Positions 25,064 to 34,481 are shown, counted from the stretch's first letter. The stretch is DNA of 39,066 nt from Borrelia coriaceae (GCF_023035295.1 NZ_CP075098.1:1-39066), one strand, 5' to 3'. The notes: generated by a model not told the origin, from the sequence alone. Made by a program: numbers and translations.

Positions 25064-26038
25064 ATGAAAATTTTTATTAAAACATTAATATTTTGCAGTA
25101 CATTATTATTGTATTGTTGCAATTCGGATAAAATTAATGGTACGTCTGATAAGACTATACCAATACTACATAAATTACCTAAACAAGGAGAAAACAATCT
25201 ACAGCCTAAAGCTCATGGAAAAGACGAAACAAGACTTAACACTTTAACTGATGATGAAAATCAGAAATTTGACGTTCTTATAAATGCATTTAATAAAATT
25301 ATAGAATTAAAGCGAGTGTCAGATGATGCATCACAAAAAAGTCAAAACTTTTTAAATTGGATAAGATCAACAGAAGTACAAAAACAAAAAGAATTAGCTA
25401 ATGCTTTTACTATAGTCTATGAGGCCTTAAAAGACAAAAAACCCCCACAATTAAAAAATTTAACCATAACTCAACTTATAAATAATGCCTTAACTTGCCC
25501 AAGTATAGATCAATGTAATGATACATATACAAATATTCGACCTCCAGATATACTAATGTTTTTTAGAAATGTCCTAAAAGACACAATTAGTGCAAACAAC
25601 ACCAACGCAAAAAGATTTAAAGCTCTCAAAATAGAATTACTTAACTTAAATCAACATGTACATAGCTTATTAGAAGGGGAGCAATACGAAATAATGCTAA
25701 GAATGCAAATAAAAAATGATAATAACCTAACACAGGCTTTTAATTTCTTAATAAATGCTTTGCCACAGAACAATCGTTATATTGCATGGAGCGCACTAAA
25801 GCTATTGTTTGAATTCAACGATAATGGAATGACAAAGTCCATAGACCTTGAAAAGCTAAAATCTATATTAAACCATATAAATACTGAACTTAACAAATGT
25901 AATAAAAATGAAGCTGGTAAAAATAATCTTGCAACTAGCATAAAAGACTATTTAGTAAAAGTAGACCGAGACAATACACCAGGAATAACTGCATTGAATA
26001 ACTTTGCAACTGAAATATTAAGCGATTGTCAAAAGTAA
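25064..26038 (+). CDS. mlp: Mlp family lipoprotein, extended
   Basis: A 324-aa lipoprotein. The signal peptide ends LLLYCC with lipidation at Cys18 or Cys19. A Mlp-type core follows: LTDDENQKFDVLINAFNKII (about 61-80), then FLNWIRSTEVQKQKELANAF, matching the Mlp F-x-x-F-L-x-W-I..V-Q-K-Q-K-E-L-A-x-A-F motif. Typical Mlp proteins are ~130-220 aa; this one has an extra ~150-residue helical C-terminus (ALPQNNRYIAWSALKLLFEF). Mlp lipoproteins are surface antigens encoded by plasmids and prophages and produced in the mammal. ATG has AAAGGAG seven bases upstream. Confidence 0.85.
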   Translation: MKIFIKTLIFCSTLLLYCCNSDKINGTSDKTIPILHKLPKQGENNLQPKAHGKDETRLNTLTDDENQKFDVLINAFNKIIELKRVSDDASQKSQNFLNWIRSTEVQKQKELANAFTIVYEALKDKKPPQLKNLTITQLINNALTCPSIDQCNDTYTNIRPPDILMFFRNVLKDTISANNTNAKRFKALKIELLNLNQHVHSLLEGEQYEIMLRMQIKNDNNLTQAFNFLINALPQNNRYIAWSALKLLFEFNDNGMTKSIDLEKLKSILNHINTELNKCNKNEAGKNNLATSIKDYLVKVDRDNTPGITALNNFATEILSDCQK

Positions 26039-27218
26039 ACAAAAGATAAAATACACCTCTCATAATTAAGGCTTGCAAGTCAATAAAGATCATTTAAGAG
26101 AGGTGAATTTAAAAAAAGTAATAGTTATAAGAAAAGATAAAGAAAATAAACAGAACATAACACTCAATAGTAAAAGAAAGATAAATTAAACTGATTATAA
26201 AAATAGTAAAAGGAATAAAAAAGTTAACTTGAGGTTAACTGATTGTAAGAAGTTAAAATTTGAAAGTAAAAATGCATCATTACAAAATGTGAATTTATCA
26301 AAAAAGATTATAGAGTATACGTAGAGTAAAGAGTTTAGTATTTGTAAATAAAAAGATAAAGTATATAAAAGATATTAACCAATATATACAAAAAAATACC
26401 TATCCTAACTACAAAAATTACCTTAAAAGCAATATTTATATACAATGATAAAACACCTATATTTGATTTTAATAACAAACATTTGCTAACATTTTTATAA
26501 CTAAATTTATCCTTTTAATGTGTTTAGTTAACTTTTAAAATACACACAAAAAAAACATTTAATTAATAAAGCAAAATACGCAATTAAATGAAGAACCAAC
26601 TCTCCTAAAATCAACCTTAAAGATAAAAAGACTAAGCAAACAAAAACTATTCCTATAAGAGGATACCTTAACAATAAGACTAGTAAAACTATGTACAAAA
26701 AGACTTAAAGAAAAAAATAAGACATACATATTCATTTCAAAAAAGTAAATTTCAATTCAAATAAAATTACCTAAACCTTCACATACAAGTTACATTTCAA
26801 CTTAAACATAATATTTAAAGAAATACTTATTTCCTAAGAAATTACTAGTTTTATTATACTCAATAACATCACCTCTTAAATGAACAGAATCACTATTAAG
26901 AATTGGTAAAAGCAAATGTTTTAAGTTTTATAGCAAAGTTGATTTTAGTGTGCAAAGAAAAGCTTGAAAATGTATGGTGAAAAAGACATTTTAGTAGGTT
27001 TAACGATTGATAGATAGTTTGTGGGTAGACACACAAGGCGAAGTAGAGTGAATTGAGATTAAACGTAGTTTACGACCTATTCTGTTTATTTTACTTATGT
27101 TATTTTTCTTATCCTTAACCTGATTTTGATATGTAACTGTTCAACTTTCAAACATTTTTTAACTATATAAACTAAGATGTTATAATTTAACTTAATTAAT
27201 TTTTGTCATATTTGTATG
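26039..27218. other. Long non-coding AT-rich region
   Basis: No convincing gene in ~1.2 kb. It holds an 8-bp inverted repeat CACCTCTC...GAGAGGTG (26054-26061 and 26098-26105), possibly the mlp terminator, and the IR AGTTAAC-ttgag-GTTAACT (26222-26240). The minus strand around 26820-27080 has short open stretches in one frame broken by stops, perhaps a decayed gene I cannot identify. It is a candidate for the replication origin, given the PF57 gene that follows. Confidence 0.4.
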
Positions 27219-27348
27219 CATTTGATACTCCTTATTATTTTGTTAAAATCTAAAAAAATATTTTTTATTAAAGGATAGTTTACTTTCCTTTAATAATTAC
27301 GCTATCATTAGTTATGATGATAAAACAAATAATAAGGAGTATCAAATG
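27219..27348. promoter_or_regulatory. Nested inverted repeats at the PF57 start
   Basis: 27219-27244 is the reverse complement of 27324-27348 apart from one extra base. The right arm contains the PF57 ribosome site AAGGAG and ends in its ATG. Inside lies a hairpin with 11-bp arms (TTATTAAAGGA at 27265-27275, TCCTTTAATAA at 27286-27296) and a 10-base loop. The outer repeat could hide the start site in RNA or be an origin element. Confidence 0.6.
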
Positions 27349-28449
27349 AGGAGCATAAAAAAGTTTACAAACAAACATCAATACAAGTGAATAGTTTTAA
27401 TATCTACACTAAACTACATAAATTCAAAGCTTAAACAATACACTCAAAACAATATACTTTACTACTTTAATAACAATATGAAAAAAAATGGCCAAGAGCC
27501 TGTTAAACTTAAAACTTTACAAAGCTATCTTTATAAATTAAAAAAAGTGCTAGGTGTCACAATAAACTATTATAGACATTTGGGTGTTAACATGGGCACT
27601 GAAATTCATTATGAACTCAAATACTCTAAACAAGAATGTTACCGCATAATCAATAAACACTTTAGAGAAAAGAAAGAGGAAAAACACAAAAACCGTGTTA
27701 ATACATATCTTGAAAAGACTTGTAATCAAAATAGCAGTGTAAAAAAAGAGGAGTGTTTACATAATACTTATAATAAAAAAGAAGAAGATAAAAACAAACA
27801 ATCCATAGAAAGACTACAAATAGAAAAATATGCATAAAAAATGCAAATTTAAACCAAATGTATTCTTTTCTATCTTAAATTTAAAATTAAGCAAAAATGA
27901 TACAATTAAAGTATGTAAAATGGTTAAGAGAATGGAAAATTCCATTAAGAGTAGCCAGGAAAAGGCCAATACTATTAAGCCAACAATGAGTCACATTAAA
28001 AGTAAAAAAAGGAATTAAATACAATACTTAATGAAACAAAGAGTAGCCTTGAAAATGAAGGTTATGATGGTAAACAGCTGGAAATACAAATACAAAAAGT
28101 ATATGAACAATATAAAAACAAACCACATTTCATTATAGAAAATAATAAGTACAATGACTTGAAAGATATAATAGAAAAAATTAAAAAAACAGTTAAATAT
28201 ATCAAAACAAACACGCAAGAAGACAAAAAAGAAATTAGGAACAACATATTTAGTATACTTATCGAACAATTAAGAAATAAAATGAGCATTGAAATTTTAA
28301 TACCTATACTGAAAGATTACTTAGATAAACAAAATAAATTAGAATACAGCAAGGTACTTAGTAATCATTACTACTATGAACTTTTAAAGTCAATGGAAGA
28401 TAATAAAGATTATGTAAAAGTAGGAGAATTTGAAAAAATTACAATTTAA
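27346..28449 (+). pseudogene. PF57 plasmid replication protein, broken
   Basis: PF57 (Borrelia ORF-A family) is needed for autonomous replication of many Borrelia plasmids. Fragments in order: residues 1-14 from ATG 27346; in-frame TGA at 27388; then IVLISTLNYINSKLKQYTQN through NYYRHLGVNMGTE to IEKYA; frame change near 27830; KCKFKPNVFFSILNLKL; frame change back near 28003-28010 in an A-run; then KVYEQYKNKPHFIIENNKYN to the end at 28449. All parts of the family appear in order, so only three point lesions separate it from an intact gene. The indels lie at A-rich runs and could be sequencing errors; the TGA is less easily explained so. Confidence 0.8.
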
Positions 28450-28458
28450 GGACTAGTC

Positions 28459-29022
28459 ATGAAGAGTGTGTTGGCACGACTTAAAGAGAAAAAACTAGAA
28501 ATTAAGGATAAAGTAAAAAGTAAGAATCTTTTCACAAAAATAGAAAAAATTGATAACAAAACAATATACCATACAAAGATAATGAATGATTTATATACAT
28601 TTGGAGTTCATAGAAGACAAAAGAATAAATTTTTTATTGCATTCAGAGGTTTATTTAATCAAGAAAAGATAGGCACACTTAATTTATTTTCTATAAAGGG
28701 GGATGACAAATTTCTGGATATTTTTTATGGATATAGGAAACCTCTACAAAATATCATAACAAGATATGAAGAAAATGGTGTCATGAAAGCATATACCTTT
28801 TCAAGGGTGTATTACATAGAATTTAGATTTAAAAAAGGTAGTGTATTTTGTTATATTAAAGGAATGTCTCGTTTGATTAGGAAGGAAAAATTAGAAACAC
28901 AATATAGTCAATTTTTACTTGAACTGATAATCAATTTAGAAAAAGAAGTATATAAATTCTACAATAAGAATTTACTAGATGGAGGTCTTATAAACAAATG
29001 GATAAAAAGAACCCTAAGATAA
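28459..29022 (+). CDS. PF50 plasmid maintenance protein (DUF226)
   Basis: A 187-aa member of Borrelia family PF50. Typical features are MKSVLARLKEKK at the start, FGVHRRQKNKFFIAFRGLFN (about 49-68), and SRVYYIEFRFKKGSVFCYIKG (about 113-133). It is encoded between PF57 and PF32, as is standard for these partition clusters. Role in plasmid maintenance is known only by conservation. ATG with AAGGA nine bases upstream and ten bases after PF57; its end overlaps PF32 by 25 bases. Confidence 0.9.
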   Translation: MKSVLARLKEKKLEIKDKVKSKNLFTKIEKIDNKTIYHTKIMNDLYTFGVHRRQKNKFFIAFRGLFNQEKIGTLNLFSIKGDDKFLDIFYGYRKPLQNIITRYEENGVMKAYTFSRVYYIEFRFKKGSVFCYIKGMSRLIRKEKLETQYSQFLLELIINLEKEVYKFYNKNLLDGGLINKWIKRTLR

Positions 29023-29828
29023 TCACTTTTGCCTCGATTAAAGGAGGTGTTGGAAAAAGTACAAGCTCAATTCTATTTGCAACTTTACTGGCCCGAAAAT
29101 ATACAGTACTGTTAATTGATATGGATACACAAGCATCGGTTACTAGTTATTTTTTTAACGAGATAAAAGAAAAAAATATAAACTTAATGGAAAAAAACGT
29201 ATGCGAAGTTTTAAAAGGAAATTTAGAGCTTGCTAGTGCAATTTTTAATATTGAAGGCAGTTTAGATTTACTTCCTAGCTATTTAACTTTACACAGTTTA
29301 AATGAAGATTTTTATTGTGCAAATAGGCATAAATCTATTGATTTAAAGCTAAAGGTAGAATTAAGAAGGTTAAAAATAAAGTACGATTATATAGTGATTG
29401 ATACTAATCCAAGTTTAGATTTTACATTAAAATGTTCTTTAAATTCTACTGATTATATTATAGTTCCAATGACAGCTGAGAAATGGACTCTTGAAAGTTA
29501 TGAACTTTTAGAATTTTTCATTAAAAAGTTGGACAGGTTAATACCAATTTTCTTTATTATAACAAGATTTAAAAAAAATAATACCCATAAGAAATTATTG
29601 AAAATAATTCAAGAAAAGGACACCTTTTTAGGTGTTGTATCTGAAAGAGAAAATCTAAATAAAAGAATAGCAAGTAACAGTGATTTTGATTTAAAGTCTG
29701 ATTATATCATAGAATATAATCAAATATTAAGTAATTTATTATACCACATAAATCTTAGTGACGATACGATGGAGATTCCTAGTATAAGTTGTCCAGCGCT
29801 GGAGAACTATAAAAATCCAATAGAATAA
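28998..29828 (+). CDS. parA: PF32 ParA-type partition ATPase
   Basis: A 276-aa protein. Deviant Walker A IKGGVGKST at 14-22 with signature Lys15 and Lys20; DMDTQAS at 41-47; Walker B-like YIVIDTNPS at 131-139. This is the ParA/MinD family. PF32 drives plasmid segregation and its sequence type determines plasmid compatibility in Borrelia. ATG lies within the end of PF50 with GGAGG upstream. The cluster order PF57-PF50-PF32-PF49 is intact. Confidence 0.95.
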   Translation: MDKKNPKIITFASIKGGVGKSTSSILFATLLARKYTVLLIDMDTQASVTSYFFNEIKEKNINLMEKNVCEVLKGNLELASAIFNIEGSLDLLPSYLTLHSLNEDFYCANRHKSIDLKLKVELRRLKIKYDYIVIDTNPSLDFTLKCSLNSTDYIIVPMTAEKWTLESYELLEFFIKKLDRLIPIFFIITRFKKNNTHKKLLKIIQEKDTFLGVVSERENLNKRIASNSDFDLKSDYIIEYNQILSNLLYHINLSDDTMEIPSISCPALENYKNPIE

Positions 29829-29837
29829 GGGGATTTT

Positions 29838-30422
29838 ATGGATAAAAAAAGTAATGATGAAATAATAATTAATGCAAGAAATTTAAACAATGATAAAAAT
29901 TCTATTTTGTTGATTAATAATAATATTAACATAAGTGATGATCAAAAGAGATTTGCACTTTTAAAAAGTAAGTTAAAGGATAATATAAAAGATGATATTT
30001 ATAATAAAATAGAGGCCATGCATATTTTAAGAGAAATAAAAGAAAAAGAGTATTATAAGTTAGATGGTTATAAAAGCTTTTCTCAGTTTATAAAAGACTA
30101 TAAGTTAGCCAAATCTCAGGCCTATTCTTATTTAAGAATAGCTAGTGCTATTCAAGATGGAATTTTAAAAGAAGAATATTTAATTGAAAATGGATTTAGG
30201 CAGTCTTTATCATTTTTGATGAAGAAAGAAAGTAAAAATTTGGAAAAATCAAAAACAAATCTAGTAAAACCATTAAAGCTTCAACTTAAGAGTCAGGAGA
30301 GTTATGCTTTTTATAAGAAAAATGTCAACTTTACAAGTTTCTTAATGGATGAACTTTTCAAAGACAAAAAGGATTTGCTAGAAGAGTTTATGAAAAAATT
30401 TAGGGGTTTAAAAGGTGAATAG
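29838..30422 (+). CDS. PF49 plasmid partition protein
   Basis: A 194-aa member of Borrelia family PF49, the gene after PF32 in plasmid partition clusters and the probable ParB-like partner. The core EAMHILREIKEKEYYKLDGY then FSQFIKDYKLAKSQAYSYLR (about 56-100) is the family signature and includes a helix-turn-helix-like segment. C-terminal FTSFLMDELFKDKKDLLEEF also fits. ATG with AAGGGG nine bases upstream, nine bases after PF32. Confidence 0.9.
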   Translation: MDKKSNDEIIINARNLNNDKNSILLINNNINISDDQKRFALLKSKLKDNIKDDIYNKIEAMHILREIKEKEYYKLDGYKSFSQFIKDYKLAKSQAYSYLRIASAIQDGILKEEYLIENGFRQSLSFLMKKESKNLEKSKTNLVKPLKLQLKSQESYAFYKKNVNFTSFLMDELFKDKKDLLEEFMKKFRGLKGE

Positions 30423-30434
30423 TAAGGAGTATTT

Positions 30435-30968
30435 ATGGGTAATTTAGCGTATAAAGTATATAGAACAGAAGATTTAAAGAAGGAATTTTTAAATAAAGGA
30501 TTTACTGAAGAAGCAGTGGATTTTATTTTGCTTCATAATGACAATTTTAGTTTTGAAATTTTGAAAGAAAAAATAAATTCATTAGAACAACAAATCATGA
30601 ATGTAGAGAATAACTTAAAAAAGGATATTGAATTTACTAAGATAGAATTTAGACGAGACATATCTAATTTGGATATCAAAATAGATAATGTTGAAAAAAA
30701 TTTACAGAAAGACATATCTAATTTAGATGTCAAAATAGATAATGTTGAAAAAAATTTACAGAAGGACATATCTAATTTAGAAAAGAACTTACTTAAAGAA
30801 ATGGAAAGTAACAATGCAATATTGCGAGAAGAAATGAAAAATAGTCATTCAATACTGTTGGAAAAGCTTGGTGTAGGGAATAGGATGTTAACTATTATTA
30901 CGGCAATAGGAATACCAATAATTATATCTATTATTATGTCTCTAATAAGTAAATTCTTTGTAGGGTAA
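30435..30968 (+). CDS. bdr: Bdr family protein (partition-linked)
   Basis: A 177-aa protein. The N-terminal domain VYRTEDLKKEFLNKGFTEEA is of the second Bdr type (no ELTYKDIEYLE). The coil holds direct repeats of the form ISNLD.KIDNVEKNLQKD, the KID repeat that defines the family; at the DNA level a 54-base unit is repeated around 30655-30775. C-terminal anchor: MLTIITAIGIPIIISIIMSL. It is placed directly after PF49, as is usual in cp32-like and linear plasmids. ATG has AAGGAG upstream. Role unsettled. Confidence 0.9.
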   Translation: MGNLAYKVYRTEDLKKEFLNKGFTEEAVDFILLHNDNFSFEILKEKINSLEQQIMNVENNLKKDIEFTKIEFRRDISNLDIKIDNVEKNLQKDISNLDVKIDNVEKNLQKDISNLEKNLLKEMESNNAILREEMKNSHSILLEKLGVGNRMLTIITAIGIPIIISIIMSLISKFFVG

Positions 30969-31613
30969 AAAAGTTATTGTGAAAAAGGATTGATTTTATT
31001 TAGGATTTGTTGTATTTTAATTATTGTTAGTAGTGCTGTCATTTTAGTACTATCTTATTATTTTGTTCAATTTAGACAGACTTAAAGTTTATAATAAGTT
31101 ACTATTTTCATGTTTCATGATATTGTTAAAAATTTTGTAAAATTTAACAAATCTAGTTTTTAATATGATTATATTTATATATAAAACAAATAATAAGGAA
31201 ATTAACAGTACAAAATACAAAACTAGGTTGTATAAAGCAAATATGGAACCAAAATCAAATAAAAAAAGAGAAGAAGTACAAGATATAGTAATAAATAATC
31301 AATGTTGTTAAAATAAAGTTTTATAGTCCTCTAGTAGTGGCTATAGTGAGTCATTTGATATACCAATATATACAGGAGAATTAATCTATATCAGGAGTAA
31401 AGAATCAGAATACACTTCCATGACTTGTAAGTTAATATATAAAGAATACACTTCCATGACTTGTAAGTTAATATATAATATGTTGCAAATGATATGCTCT
31501 TGTAGTTTGTCGTTCAATTGAAAGTGAGGTTGATACTGATGCATGTTCTTTAGAATATATTCAGAAATGCCATAAAAAACAAGTTAACAGTATAAGTAGC
31601 GCATCTATGGGGG
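30969..31613 (+). pseudogene. Decayed sequence, part of a broken lipoprotein-like gene
   Basis: About 645 bases without an intact gene. 31182-31199 repeats an 18-base word found just upstream of PF57 (27321-27338). Short in-frame pieces follow: a 17-codon frame from ATG 31243 (MEPKSNKKREEVQD...), then SSGYSESFDIPIYTGELIYI near 31336, then CRSIESEVDTDACSLEYIQ near 31510. They end by frame changes and may be the 5-prime part of the fragment at 31614. Parent gene not recognised. Confidence 0.4.
31407..31478 (+). repeat. 36-bp perfect tandem duplication
   Basis: 31407-31442 and 31443-31478 are identical 36-base units. The unit is divisible by three and lies in frame in one of the decayed pieces (EYTSMTCKLIYK twice). 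Confidence 0.9.
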
Positions 31614-31931
31614 TTGTCAAGTAAAGTAAAACTGTTAATATTAAAGAAACTTAATACTAAAAGAATTGCTATTAAAGAGGCAGTTAAAACTAAGGCGGTA
31701 GCATTTAAAGCTAAGTTATTTCAACAAAATAGTACTTTAGGGGCTAGTGGAGGTACCCAAGATAATCATGCAGAACAGGCTATAGATGGAACTACTAATG
31801 GTAGCAGTGGAATGCATGGAACAAAAGAACTTGCTGAATTACATTCAGCAGTTAATACTTTAATTGGTACTGCTAAAGAGATATTAGGAGGGATAATCGC
31901 ACCTGCTAAGGAAGTGAGCCCTGTTAACTAA
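31614..31931 (+). pseudogene. C-terminal fragment of a Borrelia surface protein gene
   Basis: A 105-codon frame with only a TTG at its head, no ribosome site, and a different frame (SISSASMGVVK, then stop) running into it, which indicates a frameshifted gene. The basic start (KLLILKKLNTKRIAIKEAVK) and glycine/serine-rich middle lead to ELAELHSAVNTLIGTAKEIL. No signal peptide or lipobox is present. The helical alanine-rich end is like that of plasmid-borne Borrelia lipoproteins, but I cannot name the family. The next gene is vlp, 23 bases on. Confidence 0.45.
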
Positions 31932-31954
31932 GGGAAAAATGGTGCACGTAATAT

Positions 31955-33001
31955 ATGGAAATAAATATTAAAAATATTAGAGTAAAAAGTATTTGTACAA
32001 CATTATTTATCTCTTTATTCCTTTCTTGTAATAATGGGATAGAAGAACTTGAAAAACAAAGGGATTCTATACTATCTATATCTAATTTAAGACAAGGATT
32101 CTTAGATATTTTTATTTCTTTTTCTGATATGTTTACTGATGCATTTGGTATTAAGGCTGAGACACCAAAAAGTGAGGTAGGAAAGTATTTTACTAATATT
32201 GAAGAGACAATGAAAACAACGAAAGAAAAGTTAAAAGACGTTTTAGCAAAGAATGGTGATTATCCAAAGGTGAAAGAAGAGGTTGAGAAATTTATTGAAA
32301 AATTGACAAAAATTGAAGAGGGTGCTACAGAAGCTGCTAAAGGAGCTATAACGGGTGATGCGATAGGAAATGCTGTTAAAGATCAGGCTGCTTTAGCAGC
32401 AGATCCTGCAAGTATAAATTTGCTTGTTAAAGGAATGAAATCTATTGTTAAAGGAGTAGTCTTAAAAGAAGGTAAAGCGGAGGCTAATTATACTAAAGAT
32501 AGTGATAAAACAGATATTGGTAAATTATTTAGTTCAAAGAAGGATACTGATGGAACGGATGCCCAAGCTGCTTCAGCTAGTGCATCAATTGGAGTTGTGA
32601 GTGGTGCTGATATTCTGCAAGCTATTGCTGAATCTGATGAATCTGCTAGTGATCAGGTTGGAATTGAGAAGGCAAAGAATGCAGCTGAGATTGCTGCAGC
32701 TAAGGTTGAACAGAGTAAATCCCTTAATACGGTAAAGAAAGATGCAGTGATAGCAGCAGGAATAGCACTAAAAGCTATGGCTAAGGGTGGTAAATTTACT
32801 ATTAAGGACAGTGGTGCTGATAATGCTGCATCCACAATAAATGGAGCGGTGGCAAGTGCAGTAAACAAGACATTAAGTACTCTTATAATTGCAATAAGAA
32901 ATACTGTTGATAGTGGTTTGAAATCAATAAATGAAGCATTAGCGACAGTTAAACGAGAAGATATGTCAGCAGACACAAATGAATCTGGCGCTGCTAAGTA
33001 A
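31955..33001 (+). CDS. vlp: Variable large protein (Vlp), probably an archival copy
   Basis: A 348-aa Vlp lipoprotein, the major variable surface antigen class of relapsing-fever Borrelia. Lipobox LFLSC with Cys25. Family blocks: FSDMFTDAFGIKAETPKSEV, GKYFTNIEETM, SINLLVKGMKSIVKGVV, SGADILQAIAESDES, GIEKAKNAAEIAAAK, KKDAVIAAGIALKAMAKGGK and TLSTLIIAIRNTVDSGLKSI. The reading frame is intact, but there is no promoter in the 23-base gap to the upstream fragment and the ribosome site is poor, so it is probably a silent donor for antigenic variation. That is inference. A strong terminator follows. Confidence 0.9.
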   Translation: MEINIKNIRVKSICTTLFISLFLSCNNGIEELEKQRDSILSISNLRQGFLDIFISFSDMFTDAFGIKAETPKSEVGKYFTNIEETMKTTKEKLKDVLAKNGDYPKVKEEVEKFIEKLTKIEEGATEAAKGAITGDAIGNAVKDQAALAADPASINLLVKGMKSIVKGVVLKEGKAEANYTKDSDKTDIGKLFSSKKDTDGTDAQAASASASIGVVSGADILQAIAESDESASDQVGIEKAKNAAEIAAAKVEQSKSLNTVKKDAVIAAGIALKAMAKGGKFTIKDSGADNAASTINGAVASAVNKTLSTLIIAIRNTVDSGLKSINEALATVKREDMSADTNESGAAK

Positions 33002-33053
33002 GGAAATAAATAAAATTTAGGAAAAGATAAGCAAACAAAATAATAAAGTCATT

Positions 33054-33095
33054 AAAGGGAAACACTCTTTTGTATGAGAGTCGTTTCCCTTTTTG
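33054..33095 (+). terminator. Intrinsic terminator after vlp
   Basis: AAAGGGAAAC pairs with GTTTCCCTTT (10 bp), then ACTCT with AGAGT after a bulge, followed by a T-run. Strong rho-independent terminator ~50 bases after the vlp stop. Confidence 0.9.
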
Positions 33096-33150
33096 TGTAT
33101 TTAACTAGCCTTTTTGGTTAAAATAAAGGGGAAAAGGAGACATGTAATAT

Positions 33151-33407
33151 ATGAAAATAAATATTAAAAATATTAGGATAAAAAGTATTTGTGCAACATT
33201 ATTTATCTTTCTATTCCTTTTTTGTAATAATGGAATAGGAGAACTTGAGAAGGGAAATCACTTCTTATCCTCACTTGCTAATTTAGGGAATGACTTCTTA
33301 AATATGTTTTTATTTCTTTTTTTGATATGTTTACTGTAGCTTTGGTCATTAAAGTTTGTACTAAACAAAGCTATGTAGGAAATTGTTTTATTGCTAAAGC
33401 TTTTTAA
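33151..33407 (+). pseudogene. vlp: Truncated vlp fragment
   Basis: The start MKINIKNIRIKSICATLFIF and FCNNGIGELEKG closely match the upstream vlp, and AAGGAG lies upstream. After ~55 residues the frame shifts near 33315; the continuing frame DMFTVALVIKVCTKQSYVGN aligns with vlp DMFTDAFGIKAETPKSEVGK and stops at 33405-33407. Only the first ~85 residues of a vlp remain. It is an N-terminal relic, perhaps from a recombination event. Confidence 0.8.
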
Positions 33408-33578
33408 TTAGATATAGATGATTTTATAAAATTTACTTTAATTAGTAAGAGCGTACCTAGATATGTTGTTGAGAATTTATTTAATGTTAAGATAAACGGT
33501 GTATATTTGATATTAGTTATTTTATTTAGATATTAAAATTTGATATTTGAGTAATGTAGGTAATCTAGGAGAGGAAAT

Positions 33579-34415
33579 ATGAAGAAAAGTATCGTATCAA
33601 TATATATGTTAACACTAATGTGTTTATTCTCATGTGATATTAATTTTCTTAATGAATTATTAGGCAAATCAAGAGAAAAATTTTTAGAAGAAACTGATAA
33701 TGTAAAAGACTTAAATTCTAAAGAAGAAAATCAAGAGGGTAAGGAGAATCAGGTAGATGTTTCAAAGGTTAAAAGGGATGTAGTGGTAAATAAAGACTTT
33801 ATGGAAAAAAGTATTGAATTATCCCAAATTAAATTAACAGAGGATCAAGAATCTTATCTTATTAGTAAAGATGCTGAGGCTAATGCTATGCAAAATAGAA
33901 TTGATTTTAAATTACTAAAGATAAATGAAAAGTATGATGAGTTGGATAAATCGTTGTCAGAACTTAAGAAAATGGAAGCTTTTGTTATAAAAGCTGAGTC
34001 TGATTTTGATGAGGCAAGAAGAGGTATTTCTGGAAACGAGCATGTAACGAAAGCTTTGCCTTATTTGTATGAAGCAATTAAGACAGTTAAAGTTAGTAGA
34101 CATATTGCAGAAGTAGGATATAATGGACAACTTAATGCATTAGAACATGTAAAAGCTGCTGCTGAGTATGCAAAGAGTCTTATTAAGTCTGCTTTAGGTG
34201 AATCAGCACAGGCAAGGGCAAGCGGTTATTATTATGTGCAGCGTATGATAGATAATATTTCAAAGGCAGAAACCAATTTGAGTAAAGCAAAAAATATGTT
34301 TGGTGAAATAGAGTTAAAATTGGATACTCTTAGAAATGATATGAAACAAGCAAAGAACGATTTTACTGTTTTAGAGAAGGCATACCAATTATTATTGGAA
34401 GTTAATAAGAGATAA
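33579..34415 (+). CDS. Surface lipoprotein, helical, family not identified
   Basis: A 278-aa lipoprotein. Lipobox LFSC with Cys19 after MKKSIVSIYMLTLMCLFSC. An acidic linker (about 35-70) precedes a helical domain (about 80-275), for example LKINEKYDELDKSLSELKKM and AETNLSKAKNMFGEIELKLD. GNEHVTKALPYLYEAIKTVK and GYYYVQRMIDNISK stand out as aromatic patches. Size and helical fold recall relapsing-fever binding lipoproteins such as BBK32/Fbp-like proteins, which I cannot confirm. It shows faint similarity to the lipoprotein at 37484. ATG is preceded by GAGAGGAAAT. Terminators follow. Confidence 0.75.
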   Translation: MKKSIVSIYMLTLMCLFSCDINFLNELLGKSREKFLEETDNVKDLNSKEENQEGKENQVDVSKVKRDVVVNKDFMEKSIELSQIKLTEDQESYLISKDAEANAMQNRIDFKLLKINEKYDELDKSLSELKKMEAFVIKAESDFDEARRGISGNEHVTKALPYLYEAIKTVKVSRHIAEVGYNGQLNALEHVKAAAEYAKSLIKSALGESAQARASGYYYVQRMIDNISKAETNLSKAKNMFGEIELKLDTLRNDMKQAKNDFTVLEKAYQLLLEVNKR

Positions 34416-34418
34416 TAT

Positions 34419-34454
34419 ATAATTGAATTATTAATCAAATAATAATTCAATTAT
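34419..34454 (+). terminator. Hairpin after lipoprotein gene
   Basis: Perfect 15-bp arms (34419-34433 and 34440-34454) around a 6-base loop, beginning four bases after the stop codon. A/T-rich. Confidence 0.7.
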
Positions 34455-34481
34455 TTGTTGAGGATATAATATTTGAGTGCG

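Noticed and set aside
26820..27080. Possible decayed transposase or other gene on the minus strand
   Set aside because: Short open stretches broken by several stops; nothing recognisable enough to support a call.
27825..28015. Programmed frameshifting in PF57
   Set aside because: Two compensating shifts plus an in-frame TGA fit decay or homopolymer sequencing errors; no canonical slippery heptamer in the right frame was identified.
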